DNA of 64,000 nucleotides, taken from positions 682,686 to 746,685 of the forward strand of contig WBMV01000122.1 in assembly GCA_013396655.1 (NCBI GenBank). Reading direction: 5' to 3'. Below the pieces are notes generated by a model. It ran no database searches, was not told where the DNA came from, and worked only from the letters and a program-made list of their open reading frames with translations. Source of the stretch: Campylorhamphus procurvoides. Lineage: Eukaryota; Chordata; Aves; Passeriformes; Dendrocolaptidae. This document shows, piece by piece, positions 60,131-64,000 of the stretch. How positions within the stretch are numbered: the stretch's first letter is position 1; the number at the start of each line of letters is the position of its first letter. The position numbers and the translations under genes are program-made.

Positions 60131-63100
60131 GAAGAAAAGCTGTGGTGAATTTATTCTCCTAGAAAAGAATCCTTATCCTCCACAAAATGAAGTTAAACAG
60201 ATTAATAAAAAGCCACCCAGAAGTAACACAGATTGGTGAAATGACTGCAAATAGGAAAACAAAAGAAGATAATTGTGCAAAGGGCCTGTAACACCAGCAG
60301 GCACAACTCAGTAGTGTAAACCAACACGCTGAACTTGACCAATTCACTCTTCCTGGGGACAATCCCTGTGGATTCTCACACACATCCTCCTCCTCGTGTG
60401 TTCCTGTAGCCCTGATCAACTTGCCCTCCTCCAGCTGCCACACCACTTGGGCAGAGCTTTCTCTAAAGCAGGGATTCCAATTACATTTGCAATAATCTCA
60501 TTACTACATCAGCCATAACCTGGTTAAGGAAGGGTCTAGGAGATACCATTTTGGCAGTTGGGAAGCAGACAAAAGGGAGAGTTGCTTTGTTGTTTTAGTA
60601 ACTGGAAGATTTGCAAACTGCACCCTGGTTTTGTGCCAGAAGCACACCATGCTGTCCTACGCAGCACAATTTGACTGCTTAAAACACAAAGAGCACAATT
60701 TGACAAAAAGCTTAGAGAAGTTATGCATTTGTAAAACTGTCTCAGCAGTAAGACAGACCAGCGCTCAAGGATTTACTTACACATTATGGTTACTTTCACA
60801 TCACATGTAATTTAAAGATATGATCAGGAAAGCAATCCACTTTGTCATCAGCGAGCTGGCCAAAACCTGCTTTGTAACCCAAGACACTTAAATTGTTGTT
60901 TTGGAAGTGCTTCATTCACATGCAGCTCACCCAAACCAATCCATGCCAGCATTTCCCTTGTCACCTGCAGTCTATCCCTTTATGTATCTGCCATTGAACC
61001 TGCACCAAACACCATTTCTTTTCCTACATGTGCCAGCAAAAGATTACTAAAGTCAATGACATTCCACCAGGGAAAAAACAGGATCAGGCTCTTATTATTC
61101 CTTCCAAGCTTATCTGGCTGGGCAGAACAAATCAAAGAGTAGACAGTCAAAAAAATCCAAACTGCTGGTCGTGGTTTCTCTGGAGGAAAGCAAGCTCCAG
61201 ATAAGCTGTGCCTCCAATCAGCCGCTGCTTTCCATGGCCAGCAATATGCTTCCCTATGGTAATTGAAATGGAGCAATTCTCAAACAGCTTGCCAAGTCTC
61301 ACCTCATTAACCTTTATGGACTGACCTCCAAAATTCCTTGAAGCTGAAATACAGGTCCCCCTTGTCGCTGCATGATAACTGTTTACCCCTAAGAGGCTGG
61401 GCAGAGAGGGAGGGCATTAGAGAGCAAACTGCTAAACATGCTAGAACTGGAAGAACTCTTTCCAGGCTATTACTGGGACCCAAACCTTCACAAGCTTCTG
61501 TCTCCTTTGCTGGCCCATCATTCAGACAGCCCGCAGAGCCAAATTTGGATTACAAATGACACTCCCCGCCCCCAACACCTCTTCTAAGAGTCAGTATCAT
61601 TAGCTCTAGTATGCTGCCCAGTATTCAAATAAGCATTCCCACACTTGAAGGTTTATGAAACCTTATTTTTCCTCTGTCCCAAAACTGTTATTCAGGATGC
61701 CTACTTGCCATTCCACTCAACTCTGTTTATTACTTTTGCTCAGGCCTCCACAAAACTTAGTGGTAGCAGTGAAAAGCAAGCTGTCAATGAAGGAGTGACT
61801 GAACACAGTACTTCGCACTTTATCCAAGTACCCAAACCAGAGGTATTAGACAAATGTAAGCACTTAGGAAAGATGGTAGAGCAATTAGTCCCACAAATTA
61901 GCAAGCTCCTACCTTTCTTTGTCAGCATCTTGTGTGGCATTCACTGCAAAGCTTTAGGGCTCTAGCCCCTGGCTCTGGGAAATCACCAGGCTGCAATCAC
62001 CCAGGTCCAGTGGTTTTGGCATATAGCATACAGGATTCTAGTGTGTGGCCATCACAGTATGGGTATCCCTGTGGCTCTGTTGCAGCTTATTCCATAGCAA
62101 AGTCAGTCTCACTTCAATCTCTCTGTCAGGGACCTAAAAAGTGAGCTTCACACAGACACAGGAGGTGACACCAGCATCCCCAGGGCTTCCCAGTACCAAG
62201 CAACTCTCCGGGTTGGTTTGCACTCTCATTTCAAAGGCAGGTGCTTTGAGATTGCAGACTGTGAGCACTGGGGTAGGAAAAACTCCATGACTTGGGATGA
62301 ATCTAAGAAAAGCTAAAATAAAATCTATCTCTATGCCATTACTTACGGTAGGCCTGAGGTAAACAATAGCAAATGTTTGTGGAAAAAGGGATGAAATCAA
62401 CAGGACTTCAGAGGCCACTATAGTCACTGGAGACATAAAGTAGAAGCTCTGTGGATTCCATTAAATTCAGCTAGGAGGAAAGAGAAATTTGGCAGAGAAA
62501 GAAAAGGATCTCTTCACTCCCCCTGACTAAGAAGCAGGGAGTGGTAGCACAAGCATCTTGATAATCTCAAAAATCTCAAAAGCTACTAAATCACTGAAAA
62601 GCAAGGCAGGGTTGGGGGTTGCATTTAAAGAGCATCTTGGCATCAGTACTCCTAGGAAATCCACCAATCATCACAGGAAAGGATTAAAACATGTTTAAAA
62701 AGTAACAGCAAAATGAACTACACAAGTGTCAGAGAAAATTTAAACCTCATTATTGAACCAAAGTAAAGATGGAAAGCAAGGCCTGCAGCCAGCAGCCCTT
62801 AAAATTAACAAGCAATCTGCACATTATGGAAGCTCCTTCATTTCAGTTCCTCAGAAGGAAGAATCACTCCTCAGTGGACTGAAGTCGGCCTCAGCTGCTC
62901 AGAGGAAATGCTGTGCTCCTAAACAGCAGTAACAGCACTGGCATGTTGCCTCAGAAATCTTTGCACCAGCACAACACACTTCTCAAACTGTACTGTCAAG
63001 CTAAACTCCACAGAATACAAAAGAAACTTCTCCAAGATCTCAGAAGACGCAAGTAACTGAGGAACAGACCCTTGCAGAAACAGGTACAGAACAAGGTCCT

Positions 63101-64000
63101 TCCATGACGACACACTGCGTGCTTTTTTGGGGCCTTTGCAAAGAAGTAGTGACAAGATTTACCTTAAAAGCAAGAAATTCAGATGCTTGCCTCTCTGGTC
63201 AGGCATTTAAGGCATACAGAACCTGAAGAACCTACAGCTCTAAGTGAGCAGAAGCTTTAAAATGGCATTCTGCTCAGCTGAGATAACAGCAATTCTGAGT
63301 TTTGCAGTTCACATGCATAAATTTCACGACTCTTTTCTTTGTCTACATTAAACTCACTAAAAATATAGAGAATGTTCCATGCTCTCCAGAAAGGGACATT
63401 CAGCACTCCCACGCTCAGTAGCAGCTAAAATAAGTAAAACATCACTGCTGGTGGAATGAAGACACATATCCCAAACTGACCCCGCACGGAGCGCTCTGGT
63501 TCCTGGGGGCTGCCTACAGAAGAGCCTGCCAGGACTCTGCAGAACACATCAGGTCTCCTCCTGTGAACCCAAGGACTACTGGGGCACCTGGAGGGAAGCA
63601 GCTGTGTAGGTAAATATTACTTATGGGGACTCCAGGTAAGTTTCCACATTGTTCTGAGATCGATAAAGTCATTTCACACACAGAGCTGAGAGAGCATGCA
63701 GTGATTTTATGGAGCAAGCTGTGAAGCCAAGCAACCCCAGCGTGCTCCTTCCTCAGTACCCTGCCACTAGTTAGAAAGTGACCCAGCTGAGGCCATTGTG
63801 AGGCCTCCTCTCTCCAGAACAGCACCATGCAACTGTCCCTTGACTAAGCAGAAAGGCACCGGTGGCTTTGCTTGTGTCTGTGTCTGCAACTAATGTTTAA
63901 CAGCAGGCAGGATTTTTAAAATATTGTTCTTCCTTCACAATCAGAATAAAGATATTCAAGCTTAATGCAAAGTTAAGATGTGATTTTTTTCTATTCCCAC

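Larger units (their letters stand above)
26340..64000 (-). other. BCR intron 1 (at least 37.7 kb, continues off window)
   Basis: This is a phase 1 intron; the acceptor gtgtgttttgcag sits at 26340-26352. Exon 1 is not found up to the window end. In mammals this is also by far the largest BCR intron and hosts the minor breakpoint cluster. It is mostly unique sequence of moderate GC. Low-complexity tracts occur at 26941-27002, 28497-28572, 48924-48991, 55463-55489, 55680-55713, 59608-59644 and 60087-60130. Small tandem repeats occur at 36251-36270 and 45355-45402. GC-richer, CpG-poor segments lie near 37290-37470, 49800-50100 and 50300-50620. AT-rich stretches lie near 52700-52900 and 55700-56100. 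I recognise no gene, RNA gene, promoter CpG island or intact mobile element. Confidence 0.85.

Noticed and set aside
1..64000. Prokaryotic-type systems, CRISPR arrays, operons, toxin or defence genes
   Set aside because: The whole window is explained as vertebrate intron/exon sequence; no regularly spaced repeats or compact gene clusters exist.

Overview
This window is vertebrate nuclear DNA, most likely from a bird. It lies inside one large gene on the minus strand, BCR (breakpoint cluster region RhoGEF/GTPase-activating protein). Ten short exons with GT/AG borders read in order on the minus strand. They keep one open frame (1,250 nt: 2 nt completing a codon plus 416 codons) and match vertebrate BCR exons 2 to 11. 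The paralogue ABR is excluded because the exon 2 serine-rich stretch and the residues of exons 4, 8 and 9 are BCR-type. The avian assignment is an inference: the protein is close to but distinct from human BCR, interspersed repeats are sparse, and two decayed CR1-like LINE traces may be present.

Layout from low to high coordinate, which is 3' to 5' along the gene: intron 11 (part), exon 11 (112-231), exon 10 (888-1056), exon 9 (1847-1968), an 8.5 kb intron 8, exons 8, 7, 6 and 5 (10506-13066), a 3.5 kb intron 4, exons 4 and 3 (16566-17371), an 8.8 kb intron 2, exon 2 (26155-26339), then intron 1 from 26340 to the window end (at least 37.7 kb). Exon 1, which in the family carries the coiled coil and the kinase-like region, lies beyond the right edge. 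The rest of the PH domain, the C2 domain and the RhoGAP domain lie beyond the left edge.

The encoded segment is the end of the N-terminal linker (exon 2), the whole Dbl-homology (DH) domain (exons 3-8) and the first three quarters or so of the PH domain (exons 9-11). That is the Rho guanine-nucleotide-exchange module.

I saw no second gene, RNA gene, intact mobile element, CRISPR array or prokaryote-type system. Every other open frame I inspected looks like chance or an antisense shadow of an exon. The points worth a second look are modest: weak splice donors at exons 5 and 10, a CpG-dense exon 2 with one extra codon, AT-rich homeodomain/POU-type blocks in introns 8 and 4, two small tandem repeats, two possible CR1 relics and a compositionally odd block in intron 1. 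I found no exciting undescribed system.
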